Shown: piece after piece, positions 1 to 8,386 of the stretch
Layout of the letters: each line of letters opens with the position of its first letter
How positions within the stretch are numbered: the first letter of the stretch is position 1
Assembly (NCBI GenBank): GCA_030524805.1
Contig: JAUNFY010000005.1
Span: 16,820-80,819 of the forward strand
Origin: Bacteroidales bacterium
GTDB taxonomy: Bacteria > Bacteroidota > Bacteroidia > Bacteroidales > Muribaculaceae
DNA: 64,000 bases
Reading direction: 5' to 3'
The notes under the pieces: generated by a model
Told to the model about the DNA's origin: nothing
The model's database searches: none
Seen by the model: only the letters and a program-made list of their open reading frames with translations
Made by a program: the position numbers and the translations under genes

Positions 1-1157
1 CCGAAGAAGCCCGCAAGGAGGCTGAAGGCAATGAGAAATCGCTCTATCATATCATAAAGCCGGAGATAGACTTCGAGCCCGGTTTTGACGAGCATGACCC
101 GGCGGTGTATGGCAAAGCGGTGGAAAACTACCGCAAGTTCCGCGACATGGGCTGGCTGGTGAAAGACGACGAGGAGAAATACTACATCTATGCCCAGACA
201 ATGGACGGCCGCACGCAGTATGGCTTCGTGGTGGCTGCATGGGTGGACGACTACATGAATGGCCGCATCAAGAAGCATGAGCTCACCCGCCGCGACAAGG
301 AGGAAGACCGCATGAAGCACGTGCGTTGCAACAACGCCAACATCGAGCCCGTATTCTTCGCATTCCCCGACAACGATGCCCTGCAGCAGATTATCGACGA
401 AGTCACTGCCGGCGAGCCGGAATACGACTTCGTGGCACCCGACGGCTTCGGCCACACTTTCTGGGTGATCGACAATCCGGACATGATAGCCCGCGTGACA
501 GAGGAATTCGATAGAATACCGAACCTCTACATCGCCGACGGCCATCACCGCAGCGCGGCTGCCGCGCTCGTGGGCAATGAGAAAGCGAAAAACAATCCCG
601 ACCACAAAGGCGACGAGGAATACAACTACTTCATGGCTGTGGCATTCCCCGCATCGCATCTGCGCATCATCGACTACAACCGAGTGGTGAAAGACCTCAA
701 CGGACTGAGCGAGGAGGAATTCCTCGACCGCCTGCGCCTGAACTTCGAGGTAGAGGAGAAAGGCGTGGAAACCTATCATCCGGCGCGCCTTCACAACTTC
801 GCGCTCTATCTCGGCGGCAAATGGTATTCGCTGACCGCCAAGCCGGGCACCTACGACGACAGCGACCCCATCGGGGTGCTTGACGTGACTGTATCGTCCG
901 ACCTTATCCTGCGCGACATTCTCGGCATCACCGACCTGCGCAGCGACAAACGCATCGACTTCGTGGGCGGCATCCGTGGCCTTGAGGAGCTGAAGCAGCG
1001 CGTAGACAGCGGCGAGATGAAGATGGCGCTGGCGCTCTATCCGGTGACGATGCAGCAACTGATCGATATAGCCGACAGCGGCAACATCATGCCCCCGAAA
1101 ACCACCTGGTTTGAGCCCAAACTCCGCTCCGGCCTCGTCATCCACGACCTCGACTAA
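1..1157 (+). CDS. DUF1015 family protein, 5' end outside the window
   Basis: The reading frame is open from base 3 and has no start in the window, so the N-terminus is missing; about 384 residues are visible. The motif YIADGHHRSAAAA (bases about 531-570) is the hallmark of the DUF1015 (SerB-like) family. The family's biochemical function is not established. In Bacteroidota these genes often lie beside serC/serA, and that neighbour would be upstream of this window. The internal GTG at 105 is not a credible start because the upstream residues (EEARKEAEGNEKSLYHIIKP) continue the family-like sequence. Nothing downstream appears to be in its operon: a 298-base gap follows. Confidence 0.85.
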   Translation, partial: EEARKEAEGNEKSLYHIIKPEIDFEPGFDEHDPAVYGKAVENYRKFRDMGWLVKDDEEKYYIYAQTMDGRTQYGFVVAAWVDDYMNGRIKKHELTRRDKEEDRMKHVRCNNANIEPVFFAFPDNDALQQIIDEVTAGEPEYDFVAPDGFGHTFWVIDNPDMIARVTEEFDRIPNLYIADGHHRSAAAALVGNEKAKNNPDHKGDEEYNYFMAVAFPASHLRIIDYNRVVKDLNGLSEEEFLDRLRLNFEVEEKGVETYHPARLHNFALYLGGKWYSLTAKPGTYDDSDPIGVLDVTVSSDLILRDILGITDLRSDKRIDFVGGIRGLEELKQRVDSGEMKMALALYPVTMQQLIDIADSGNIMPPKTTWFEPKLRSGLVIHDLD

Positions 1158-1455
1158 GCCGTCAGCGACCCCGTCCGATCGGTCTACGACCCCGTCCGGC
1201 GCCTTCGCATCCACACGAAGCGTCTGCCTTGACGCCTCTGCATGCTATTAAGCATCTGCATCCACACGGCGCCGATACATAAACTTGAGGTATCTGCATA
1301 CACTGCAAAAGCCCGGCCCCCACTCCCGCCACCGGCGGCATGGGAGCCGGGCCATATCCCGGTTTCAGAAGGTTTTCCGGACATCGCAAGGCATATCCGG
1401 CTTTCATAAGGCGCGTCGCCGGGAATCAGTCAATCCAATAACAACAATAACAATT
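1158..1455. other. Intergenic region upstream of the defence-like block
   Basis: No coding gene. It holds a 12-base direct repeat CGACCCCGTCCG at 1166-1177 and 1187-1198, and a strong GC-rich hairpin at about 1311-1352 (arms GCCCGGC and GCCGGGC with an inner CTCCC/GGGAG pairing). The hairpin has no clear T tail on the + strand, so it may be a structured leader rather than a terminator. I find no good TAnnTTTG promoter; the nearest is TAAACTTG at 1280-1287 without a -33 element. Confidence 0.5.
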
Positions 1456-4400
1456 ATGAGACTTGCTTTATTTCCGCTGTTATCATTAGCCTTCTTGTCT
1501 GTATCCGCCCAGACCTTGCAGCAGGGTGTGGTGAAGGAATACAATGAGAAAGCCCAGAAAACTCCGCTTGCCGGGGTTGAACTCAAAGTGCGCTCCGCAA
1601 GCAGCACGGTTTCCGACAACCACGGCGATTTTTCGCTCAATTTCCTTACGCTGAAGCCCGGCGACAAGATCAACGTGCGCAACATTGAGAAAATGGGCTA
1701 TGAAATATTCAATAAGGAAGCCGTGGAGCAATGGATTCTCAGCCCTACGGTGCCTTTTGTCATAGTGATGTGCCGTGTCGAGAAGTTCAAGGCTATAAGG
1801 GATAATTTTGAAAAGAACGCGTCGAAGAACTATAAAAGTCAGTATGACAAGGAGCTCGCGATGCTTGAGAAGCTTAAGGCCGACGGAAAGATCAAGGAGG
1901 AAGAATATCGGCGTAAACTTGCCGAAGCGCAGGAAACGTTTGATGCGCAGATGGACAACCTCGACAACTACATCGACAGGTTTGCAAGGATCGACCTTTC
2001 GGAACTCTCCGAGACCGAACAGGAGATTTTCGAGCTGCTTCAGGCAGGAAATTTCGATGAGGCTATCAGGAAATACGAGGAGCAGAATCTGACCGACAAG
2101 TATCTTGAGGGTCTCAGCCGCAAAGAAGCGCTCACCACTTCGATTGCGAAACTGTCGGAGCTGGAAGCCACCACCTCGGATGCAAATGCCCGGCTGCTTG
2201 AATCAATCTCACGCCAGATAGAGACACTTATGTTGTCTGGCACCAAGGCCAACAACGATAAGGCATTGGATCTATATCTGAGGATAGCGGAAACCGACAC
2301 ACTTAATATAGACTGGCAGTTGCGCACCGGAAAGCATCTGATGAAATATCAGGGTAATCCGTCGGGAGCGCTCCCATATCTTGACAGGGCTCTCCAAATT
2401 GCTGAACGGAACGGCGACGACACCAGGCTCCTTGCCGTCTGCTACGGAAATATGGGCAACGCCTATCTCATGCTCGCCAGACATGATGAAGCGGAAAGAT
2501 GCTACACGAAGGCGCTGGATATAAGGGTGAGTGCTTTTGGAGAGGATGATGGCGACGTGTCGCTGTCGTATCATAGTCTCGGAAACCTCTATGAAAACAA
2601 AGGTGCCTACGACAAAGCGCTTGAATATTACGACAAATCAAGGGCTATAAGCGAGATGGTGTGGGGACCGGAGAGCGCGGAGGTCGCATCTGACTACAAC
2701 AATATCGGCAACATACATGCCAGAAAGAATGATTACGCCAAAGCCCTCGACTATTATTCCCGGGCGCTTACCATACGCGAGAAACTGACTGATATCAGTT
2801 ATTACGACATCGAATCGACATACAATAACATAGGTTACGCCTACTCGAAAATGGCGCAATATGACAAGGCTCTCGACAACTTCGACAAGGCCCTGAAGCT
2901 TTGCCAACAATTGTATGGCGAGGAGCATATCTCCACTGCTGCCGTGCTTGAGAACATAGCCGGAGTGTATCGTGATTTCGACAAGTTTGATCTGGCTGAA
3001 GAATATGGCGGAAAGGCTTTGGAGGTAAGGAAAAGATACTTGGGCGGGAATCATCCTTCAGTGGCAGAATCACTCAACAATTTAGGAAGATTGAAGAGTG
3101 CGTCGGGCAATTTCAGCGGGGCTCTTGAATATTATGAAGAAGCGTTGAGGATACAGAAGAGCATATATGGCGACAATCATATTGCGGTTGCCAATTCCTA
3201 CAGCAATATCGGACATATATATTCAAGTATTGCCAGATATGACGAGGCTCTCGAGAGTTTTGGGAAAGCGCTTTCGATTGCGAAGCAGACTGTAGGCGAG
3301 AAACATTCACTGGTTTCCTCTATCTACAACAATATCGGTTCGTTGTATCTCAACACCGGTAATCTTGACGAGGCTCTTTCAATGTTGCAGAAATCAACGG
3401 CGATACTGGAAGAGATACTTGGGGAGGAGCATCCTGATGTGGCTGTGACTTATGGCAATATAGCTGCAATATTCGACAAGAAAGGGGAATACGACAAAGC
3501 GATAGAGTTTTATCAGAGAGAAATTGATGTATGCAAAGCCATTTATGGGGAGGAGCATGGTACGGTAGCAACCGCCTACGGCAACATGGGAGTGAGCTAC
3601 GGCAATATGGGCAATCTTTCCAAAGCTTTGGATTATATGGAAAAGTCGCTTGACATAAGAGTGAAACTTTTTGGAGAAGATGGTGACGGAGTGGCGCTGG
3701 CTAAATCTAATATCGGTCATTTTCTTCATGAGGCCGGTTATCAGGAAAAGGCATTGGAATACCTGAATGAAGCCGCTGCTTCATTTGAACGGACAGTGGG
3801 CACAGAACATCCTTTGCTTGCAAACGCATTTGAAAAAATCGGTATGGTATATTCTGCTACCGGCCGGCTTGACGTGGCTTCGGAATATTATAATAAAGCT
3901 TTGCGGATAAGGGAAAAAGTGCTTGATCCCAAACATACTGATCTGGCCATTTCCTACAACAATATCGGGGCGATATGTTATCAGAGGAATGATTTCGACA
4001 ATGCTATAGAATATTATCAGAAAGGAGTGAAAATCTATTCTGATAAATTGGGAATGGATCATCCTACGGTTGCCGGTATGTATGGTAATATAGGCTTCGC
4101 TTATCTCGGGAAGCAAGACCTGAATCTGGCGCATGAGTATTTTGGCAAGGAATTGGGTATCGAGGAAAAACGTTATGGTGCTGATAGTGATAAAGTTGCA
4201 TTGGTTAATGCCGGAATAGGAAAAATGATGATTGATAAATCGTATTTCAGCGATGCGATACCATATATGGAGAAAGCCGTTGCAGTCTTTGAGAAAACAA
4301 GGGTTGCTCTGAGTGAATCGATGATGCTGATGCTTTATTTGTGCAATTTCAATTCTGTTGGGAAAGGGGAAAGGAACGTTGCGGAGTTTGAAGACTTTAT

Positions 4401-4716
4401 GGCCGACAAGGCATTTGTTGTCTCCGTAGTGGATGGAGGCCCTGCTTCTGAAAAAGGGCTGTCAGGTGACTATTATTTGCTGGAAATGGGCGACTGGAAT
4501 TGTGCCAAGGCGCTCACAATGAATATGAATGATGAAAGTTCGAGATTGACAGGAAAAGCGAAGGATATCGTGATAATGAAAGATGGCATCGTGTCGCGAC
4601 ATCATTTTGAGGACAAGATGGGAGTGCAGTATATTTTAAGAAAAGTGCCGGCAGAAGCAAAGGCGGAGGTTGAGGCAGCCTACGCCGGATGGAAAGCGAA
4701 CGGGGCTGAGTTGTGA
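1456..4716 (+). CDS. Exported kinesin-light-chain-type TPR protein with C-terminal PDZ-like domain
   Basis: 1086 residues from the ATG at 1456, chosen because MRLALFPLLSLAFLSVSAQ is a clean signal peptide; a longer frame exists upstream but is not protein-like. Order: signal peptide (1-19), a CarboxypepD_reg-like beta domain (about 20-90), a charged coiled coil (about 105-195), then more than a dozen TPRs of the kinesin light chain type (recurrent GN.Y...G.Y..AL.Y and YGNIG), and a PDZ-like tail (around FVVSVVDGGPASEKGL). It probably acts as a periplasmic or surface scaffold. It is the first gene of a co-oriented block; the next gene starts 23 bases later. No catalytic residues are seen. A role as sensor or scaffold of the neighbouring system is inference. 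Confidence 0.85.
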   Translation: MRLALFPLLSLAFLSVSAQTLQQGVVKEYNEKAQKTPLAGVELKVRSASSTVSDNHGDFSLNFLTLKPGDKINVRNIEKMGYEIFNKEAVEQWILSPTVPFVIVMCRVEKFKAIRDNFEKNASKNYKSQYDKELAMLEKLKADGKIKEEEYRRKLAEAQETFDAQMDNLDNYIDRFARIDLSELSETEQEIFELLQAGNFDEAIRKYEEQNLTDKYLEGLSRKEALTTSIAKLSELEATTSDANARLLESISRQIETLMLSGTKANNDKALDLYLRIAETDTLNIDWQLRTGKHLMKYQGNPSGALPYLDRALQIAERNGDDTRLLAVCYGNMGNAYLMLARHDEAERCYTKALDIRVSAFGEDDGDVSLSYHSLGNLYENKGAYDKALEYYDKSRAISEMVWGPESAEVASDYNNIGNIHARKNDYAKALDYYSRALTIREKLTDISYYDIESTYNNIGYAYSKMAQYDKALDNFDKALKLCQQLYGEEHISTAAVLENIAGVYRDFDKFDLAEEYGGKALEVRKRYLGGNHPSVAESLNNLGRLKSASGNFSGALEYYEEALRIQKSIYGDNHIAVANSYSNIGHIYSSIARYDEALESFGKALSIAKQTVGEKHSLVSSIYNNIGSLYLNTGNLDEALSMLQKSTAILEEILGEEHPDVAVTYGNIAAIFDKKGEYDKAIEFYQREIDVCKAIYGEEHGTVATAYGNMGVSYGNMGNLSKALDYMEKSLDIRVKLFGEDGDGVALAKSNIGHFLHEAGYQEKALEYLNEAAASFERTVGTEHPLLANAFEKIGMVYSATGRLDVASEYYNKALRIREKVLDPKHTDLAISYNNIGAICYQRNDFDNAIEYYQKGVKIYSDKLGMDHPTVAGMYGNIGFAYLGKQDLNLAHEYFGKELGIEEKRYGADSDKVALVNAGIGKMMIDKSYFSDAIPYMEKAVAVFEKTRVALSESMMLMLYLCNFNSVGKGERNVAEFEDFMADKAFVVSVVDGGPASEKGLSGDYYLLEMGDWNCAKALTMNMNDESSRLTGKAKDIVIMKDGIVSRHHFEDKMGVQYILRKVPAEAKAEVEAAYAGWKANGAEL

Positions 4717-4739
4717 ATCTATTTTAATAGGATTTGAAT

Positions 4740-6998
4740 ATGACAGGAAGCGAACGCGAAAGCCGCGAGACATCGAGGAAACGGAATCACTCATGGTGGA
4801 AAGGATTACCTTTGACCACTGACTATCTTATGTCGGGTAATTTCCTGAGCCTTTTCTTCTTCGTGTTTTTAGCCACAACCATACTCTTTTTCATGCTTTG
4901 GGGAATCACGGCATATTTCAGCAACTGGAATCCCGGCGAGGCATTCCTTCAACTGACAAACCCAACGCGCCATCTTGATCCGCCCTATGTGGATCCGGGC
5001 GCTCAGGAATGGGTGGCGATAGTGTGCATGAACCTGTTCGGACTCTTTTTCATCAACGGCATAGTGCTTACTATTTTTGTCAATTGGGTGTCGAACCGCA
5101 AGGAACGGCATCTGCGTGGAGAGGCACGTTATCCTTATATTCAGAAGAAGAGGTTTTCGGTGATAATAGGAGGGCACAAGATGGCAGCCGGTCTGGCCCA
5201 TTCGCTTATAAGGAAAAAAGATATCGAGTATGTACTGATCCAGACGCAGCGTAATCCCGAAGCCCTGCGCAAGGAGATAATGGCGGAAATCAATGATGAG
5301 AAGCTGGCGAAGAATGTGGTGATATATTCCGGCGACCGCACCTCATGGCATGAACTTGCGGAGCTCCGGCTCGACAAGGCTTGTGAAGTGTATCTGATAG
5401 GCGAGCCATTCCATATTGACGGCTCAAGCCATGATGCAATCAACATGCAATGCTGGAATGAGATAACCGGTCATCTCAAGGAGGAGAGAGCGGTAAGGAT
5501 TCCCTTCCATGTGATGTTTGAATATCAGTCTACGTTCAGCGCCTTTCAGTTTACCGACATGAAGCTTGAGCAGAGCAGGATGTTCCGTTTCATTCCCTTC
5601 AGCATGTATGAAACGTGGGCGCAGCATGTGTTGATCGGCAACGGAAATGAGTCGGAGCGGGAATATATCCCTTTGGATGGAACCGAAGGAATAGACCGCA
5701 CATCATGCCAGCGGGTGCATCTCATAGTGATCGGCATGTCGAAAATGGGAATGGCCATGGCTATCGAGGCCGCACATATAGCCCACTATCCCAATTTCAA
5801 TAATGAAGCTACCGGAAGGCCGCGCACTCTCATCACGATGATCGACAGAAACGCGAAGCGGGAGATGCTCTACTTCATGGGGCGTTCACGCCAGCTGTTT
5901 CAGCTTGCGCGCTGGCGGTTTGTGAAGGCTCCTGACGGAACTGTGTGTCCTTCCGACGGCAGCTGGAATATCTACGACACCATTGAGCAGACCGCAAGCC
6001 GCACAAACAAGACGTATCCCTGGCACGACCCTCTTGCCGACCGGGAATACGGGTCGCCATATTTCGGTGGACACCTTGGAGAAAACCTTATCGACATAGA
6101 CTTTGAATTTATAGAAGGAGACGTGGCTTTGCCATCCATACAGAAATATATCAGCGATGCGTGTGCCGACAATTCCGCGAGAATCCGGAGTTTTGATGAC
6201 GGGGGAGAGGGCCGGATGCGCGATGCTTCGAGCAAGACCACTATTGCCGTATGTCTCCCGGTAGCGGCCGACGCCATGTCGGCGGCATTGTATTTCGCGC
6301 CTGAAGTCTATGAGGATGTGCAGCAGATACTCGTGCAGCAACCGGAATCGGGCGCGTTGGTTAAGGCAATCCGGCATGGACTGACCGGAGAGTCTACATC
6401 GCTGTTCGGAAAACTCCGGGCTTTCGGCATGACTGATAGATGCGATTATCTCTCGCGCATCAACAGCATTCTTCCGAAGCTCGTGGCTTACGCCTACAAC
6501 TTTTGTTCCAAAGAAACGTTGGCCGAAGATTTCCGGAAATCGGGCTGCATGGCGGCCTTCGTGGAAAAAGTGGAGAAAAACTGGCTTGCGATATCTCACG
6601 ACGGTGGCAAAAGCGCGATTTCAAAGAGATGGTCGAATTTATATTGCGCCAATTCCTTCGACACCAAGATACGCTCCATGCGCATCGACATATCCCGGGG
6701 CGGAGAACTGGACGATGCGGAAGTGGTAGGTGAACTCGCCAAGATGGAACACAACCGCTGGGTGATGGAGCAGTTGCTGCTCGGCGCCAGACCCGTAGAC
6801 AGCAAATATGCCCGGCACATACCGATAGAAGACGATGATATCCGGAATAAATTGAAGAGCCGGAACATACACCCCGACCTGATATCGAACGAAAAACTTG
6901 GATCGACCAAAAAGTACGACGAGGGAATAGCCCGCAACATCCCCCTGCTCCTCTCCCTCGCCTCCGAAATAGAGAAATCCAACAATCATCAAACATGA
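4740..6998 (+). CDS. Two-TM membrane protein with double TrkA-N-like Rossmann folds and C-terminal RyR domain
   Basis: 752 residues from ATG 4740 (AGGA lies a few bases upstream; an in-frame TTG at 4734 is less likely). Two hydrophobic segments (about 33-60 and 95-120) flank a short extracytoplasmic loop. The first Rossmann-like glycine motif is VIIGGHKMAAG at about 141, the second VIGMSKMGMA at about 328. The C-terminus (about 660-745) fits the RyR domain family: MEHNRWVMEQLLLGARP followed by a conserved HPDL...L...YD. The layout 2TM plus tandem RCK-like units resembles ligand-gated channel proteins, but no K+ selectivity filter is visible, so channel activity is only inference. It sits 13 bases before the SIR2/TIR gene. 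RyR domains in bacteria have been proposed to be small-ligand sensors in conflict systems. Confidence 0.8.
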   Translation: MTGSERESRETSRKRNHSWWKGLPLTTDYLMSGNFLSLFFFVFLATTILFFMLWGITAYFSNWNPGEAFLQLTNPTRHLDPPYVDPGAQEWVAIVCMNLFGLFFINGIVLTIFVNWVSNRKERHLRGEARYPYIQKKRFSVIIGGHKMAAGLAHSLIRKKDIEYVLIQTQRNPEALRKEIMAEINDEKLAKNVVIYSGDRTSWHELAELRLDKACEVYLIGEPFHIDGSSHDAINMQCWNEITGHLKEERAVRIPFHVMFEYQSTFSAFQFTDMKLEQSRMFRFIPFSMYETWAQHVLIGNGNESEREYIPLDGTEGIDRTSCQRVHLIVIGMSKMGMAMAIEAAHIAHYPNFNNEATGRPRTLITMIDRNAKREMLYFMGRSRQLFQLARWRFVKAPDGTVCPSDGSWNIYDTIEQTASRTNKTYPWHDPLADREYGSPYFGGHLGENLIDIDFEFIEGDVALPSIQKYISDACADNSARIRSFDDGGEGRMRDASSKTTIAVCLPVAADAMSAALYFAPEVYEDVQQILVQQPESGALVKAIRHGLTGESTSLFGKLRAFGMTDRCDYLSRINSILPKLVAYAYNFCSKETLAEDFRKSGCMAAFVEKVEKNWLAISHDGGKSAISKRWSNLYCANSFDTKIRSMRIDISRGGELDDAEVVGELAKMEHNRWVMEQLLLGARPVDSKYARHIPIEDDDIRNKLKSRNIHPDLISNEKLGSTKKYDEGIARNIPLLLSLASEIEKSNNHQT

Positions 6999-7011
6999 AA
7001 TAAATTGAACC

Positions 7012-8382
7012 ATGATGGATGCAATCAACAGCCGATATAAGAAAATTGTGGAGAATCTCATCGAGATGAAGGATGTGGTCGTGCCAATATTGGGCGATGA
7101 CATATTCTATGTGATGAAAGAAGGGGAAAGAAAGATGTCGATACATGAATATCTTCTTGAATCTTTTGTGGAGGAATATGGCGAGAATGGCATGACGAAA
7201 GAAGACAAGGCTGTTGTCACGAACGGTTTTTATTATGGATTGTCGAAACTAGAGCGATTTTTTCCGGATGATTTCGAGACAGACTACCGGTGCTATATCC
7301 GCAAAGCCAATAAGCAGGGATGGATAAGGATGGAAGACACGATAAAGGAATTTCTTGAAGCGTTCAGGTTTCCACTTCTTATCACGACATCTCCATTCAA
7401 TTTTATCAGGGAGCAACTGACCACACAGAATTATGTGTCTTACGCCTATAGTCCGAAAAGTTCAAATACTGAAAGGCTTGAGAATCAGCAGCCATTGATA
7501 TATCATATTTTCGGCACAGTTGCAGATGGAGCTGAGTGGGTGTTCGATGAAGATAAACTTCTTGAATTCCTGCACAGCCTCCACAATGAAGATACGACTT
7601 CGAAAGGCCTGAGGCAGTATATGGAGTCAAAAAACTGCCGTTTGCTTGCGATAGGATGTAATCTGCCCGATTGGCTGTTTCGCTTTTTATGGTATCCCAT
7701 CAAAAGCGGATCTGGAAACGGGAGGCAGAAAAAGGGGTATTGGATAAATTCAAGGGAAATAACAGAGAGTTTCAATGATTTTCTCGACAATATTAATTTT
7801 TACACAGCAAGTGAAGTCAAAGACATTCTGTCGACTGCAGTTGCATTGATAAAGGATATTGAACAAGAAGAGGAGACAATGGCTCTTACAGAAGGGGAAG
7901 TTTGCTATGACGGATTCCTGTCGTACGCATCGGAAGACTATCTGATAGCTAAGAAACTGTTTAATCAACTTACCGACAAGGGATACAAGATATGGTTTGA
8001 CAAGAAAGGTTATGCCAAACTTGAAGCAGGCGATAAATACATGAGAAAAATCAAGGCCGGATTAGCGGTTTCCAAATACTATATACCGCTGATAACCGGC
8101 AAATTCCTTAAGAAGATCCGTGATTCGAGTAGCAATCTTTCGCAGGAACTTGATCTGGCAAAGGAGCATTATGCATCTTTCGCAAATCCTCCTGAGAGGT
8201 ATTCTGTTCCGGTATTGGTGGAGGGTAGCATCTATAAAGATGAAAATTTAACTAGCACTCCGGTCACAAGCGCACTGGTGGAAGGCTGGGCTAAATTCGA
8301 AATACTGCCCCGCCCATTTTTCTGGCAGATTAACATGTATTCATATTCGACAGAAGACACATCCATAGACTTTACATTATAG
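7012..8382 (+). CDS. SIR2-like/TIR two-domain protein, predicted NAD-consuming effector or signal maker
   Basis: 456 residues. The N-terminal part resembles the SIR2-like (SIR2_2) family: VPILGDDIF at 24-32 in the nucleotide-loop position, HIFGTV at 165-170 in place of the usual H(L/I)HG, and LLAIGCNLPDWLFRFL at 211-226. The usual GAG.S loop is not recognisable, so this domain may be inactive or divergent. The C-terminal TIR domain runs from about 298: YDGFLSYASED (299-309), KIWFDKKGYAKLEAGD (326-341), and SQELDLAKE with Glu379 in the place of the catalytic Glu of NADase TIRs such as SARM1. It is 13 bases after the RyR membrane gene and 4 before the nSTAND gene, so co-translation is likely. 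NAD cleavage is predicted from family knowledge, not shown. Two start ATGs are adjacent (7012, 7015). Confidence 0.85.
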   Translation: MMDAINSRYKKIVENLIEMKDVVVPILGDDIFYVMKEGERKMSIHEYLLESFVEEYGENGMTKEDKAVVTNGFYYGLSKLERFFPDDFETDYRCYIRKANKQGWIRMEDTIKEFLEAFRFPLLITTSPFNFIREQLTTQNYVSYAYSPKSSNTERLENQQPLIYHIFGTVADGAEWVFDEDKLLEFLHSLHNEDTTSKGLRQYMESKNCRLLAIGCNLPDWLFRFLWYPIKSGSGNGRQKKGYWINSREITESFNDFLDNINFYTASEVKDILSTAVALIKDIEQEEETMALTEGEVCYDGFLSYASEDYLIAKKLFNQLTDKGYKIWFDKKGYAKLEAGDKYMRKIKAGLAVSKYYIPLITGKFLKKIRDSSSNLSQELDLAKEHYASFANPPERYSVPVLVEGSIYKDENLTSTPVTSALVEGWAKFEILPRPFFWQINMYSYSTEDTSIDFTL

Positions 8383-8386
8383 CGAT

